From Poindextera sp035294785 (GTDB taxonomy: Bacteria; Pseudomonadota; Alphaproteobacteria; Caulobacterales; Caulobacteraceae), in assembly GCA_035294785.1 (NCBI GenBank), contig DATGKF010000137.1, positions 1 to 64,000 of the forward strand: DNA of 64,000 nt, given 5' to 3'. Below are positions 63,436 to 64,000 of this stretch, in pieces; position 1 is the first letter of the stretch; the number at the start of each line of letters is the position of its first letter. Below the pieces are notes generated by a model that saw only the letters and a list, made by a program, of their open reading frames with translations, did no database searches and was not told the DNA's origin. The position numbers and the translations under genes were made by a program.

Positions 63436-64000
63436 CCGACGCGGCCTACGAGCCCTGGCTGACGCGCTGGCGCCTGACGCCTGACGGCGCGCCCTTCGTC
63501 ACGCGGATCGGCAGCCGGCTCATGCCAGTGCGCTTCGAGGGCGAGCCGGCCATGCTGAAGGTCGCCGAAGCCGGCTCCGAGGAAGAGGCCGGCGGCAAGC
63601 TGATGGCCTGGTGGGCGGGCCTGGGCGCCGCGCGCGTCCTTGCGATCGAGGGCTCCGCGCTGGTCCTCGAACGGCTGGACGGTCCGCGCAGCCTGGCCGA
63701 AATGGCGCGAGGCGGCGCGGACGATGCAGCCACCAGGATCATCTGCGAAACGGCCGTCAGCCTGCATGCGCCAAGAGCCGCGCCGCCGCCGGCGAGCCTC
63801 GTCCCGCTCAGACGCTGGTATCGCGCGCTGCCGGCCGCGGCCGCGCGGTTGGGCGGGCTCTGGGCGGAGGCCTGGGCCGTGGCCGAACCGATGCTGGACG
63901 CGCAACAGGACATCGCGGTGCTGCATGGCGATCTGCACCATGAAAACGTCCTCGATGGCGGCGAGCGCGGCTGGCTGGTGATCGACCCCAAGGGCGTGCT
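63432..64000 (+). CDS. Aminoglycoside/hydroxyurea phosphotransferase family, APH(6)-like (truncated by window)
   Basis: The 5-prime 190 codons of an APH-fold kinase start with GTG at 63432, overlapping the EamA stop. WLTRWRLTPDGAPFVTRIGSRLMPVRFEGEPAMLKVAEAG is like the N-lobe of streptomycin 6-kinase, and the catalytic loop HGDLHHENVL and VIDPKG follow at the right edge. It may phosphorylate an aminoglycoside or hydroxyl substrate. The 3-prime end lies outside the window. Chromosomal members are common and do not prove resistance. Confidence 0.82.
   Translation, partial: MTDAAYEPWLTRWRLTPDGAPFVTRIGSRLMPVRFEGEPAMLKVAEAGSEEEAGGKLMAWWAGLGAARVLAIEGSALVLERLDGPRSLAEMARGGADDAATRIICETAVSLHAPRAAPPPASLVPLRRWYRALPAAAARLGGLWAEAWAVAEPMLDAQQDIAVLHGDLHHENVLDGGERGWLVIDPKGV

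Overview
The window is about 68-70% GC, packed with genes on both strands, and reads as chromosomal DNA of an alphaproteobacterium, most likely order Caulobacterales (Caulobacter/Phenylobacterium-like). The pointers are a TipF-type flagellar EAL protein, a BamF/DUF3035 lipoprotein after lspA, a fabA-fabB-fabI(2) operon, a CIRCE element plus sigma-32 promoter before groESL, a cobalamin riboswitch before a BtuB-like receptor, and heavy use of TonB-dependent receptors. I see no rRNA, tRNA, IS element, prophage or CRISPR array. Most genes are core or lineage-typical; the accessory flavour is limited to a PIN toxin-antitoxin pair and a few regulator/target cassettes.

Layout. 0-7.5 kb: ABC-2 type ATPase, TraB/GumN-like protein, bamF-lspA-ileS operon (minus strand), alpha/beta hydrolase. 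7.5-11 kb: bactofilin, a divergent MurA paralogue, and a LysR regulator with the diagnostic ligand residues of AmpR facing it, then a ZIP transporter. 11-15.6 kb: NarL/NarX-type two-component system divergent from a TonB receptor and a small secreted two-Cys protein, with a striking repeat in the shared promoter region. 15.6-25.7 kb: zinc-less MDR oxidoreductase, acyl-CoA dehydrogenase, hotdog-like protein, cobalamin riboswitch + BtuB, MHYT hybrid kinase, and a LysR/NmrA divergent pair. 25.7-30 kb: leuC-VOC-leuD-ABM-leuB. 30-34 kb: fabA-fabB-fabI and an SH3 protein. 33.5-40 kb: 2-hydroxyacid dehydrogenase, MoeB/ThiF, hslVU, hypotheticals, GNAT. 39.8-43 kb: dnaK-dnaJ with a sigma-32 promoter. 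43-48.6 kb: SDR, PIN toxin with an unusual fused antitoxin, tadA/pseudouridine synthase, enoyl-CoA hydratase, two TetR regulators. 48.7-54.3 kb: cobalamin adenosyltransferase, etfBA, PadR-HAAS-GIN operon, 3-hydroxybutyryl-CoA dehydrogenase. 54.4-64 kb: divergent PRPP synthetase, tipF, LpxO-like hydroxylase, groESL, amidohydrolase, EF-hand protein, ParB-like protein, EamA transporter and a truncated APH(6)-like kinase at the right edge.

The genes form several coherent modules: proteostasis (hslVU, dnaKJ, groESL; two with matching sigma-32 promoters), fatty-acid synthesis and beta-oxidation (fabABI, acyl-CoA dehydrogenase, SDR, enoyl-CoA hydratase, hbd, and ETF as electron acceptor), cobalamin uptake and adenosylation, leucine biosynthesis, and cell-envelope construction and sensing. 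The best candidate for an undescribed system is the AmpR-like regulator / MurA paralogue / bactofilin cassette at 7.5-10.2 kb: a muropeptide-sensing regulator apparently paired with a peptidoglycan precursor enzyme rather than a beta-lactamase. Runners-up are the DUF7662-fused antitoxin with its PIN toxin and the two-component/TonB receptor/secreted-peptide cluster. All functional statements are from reading the sequence and family knowledge; no database search was run.
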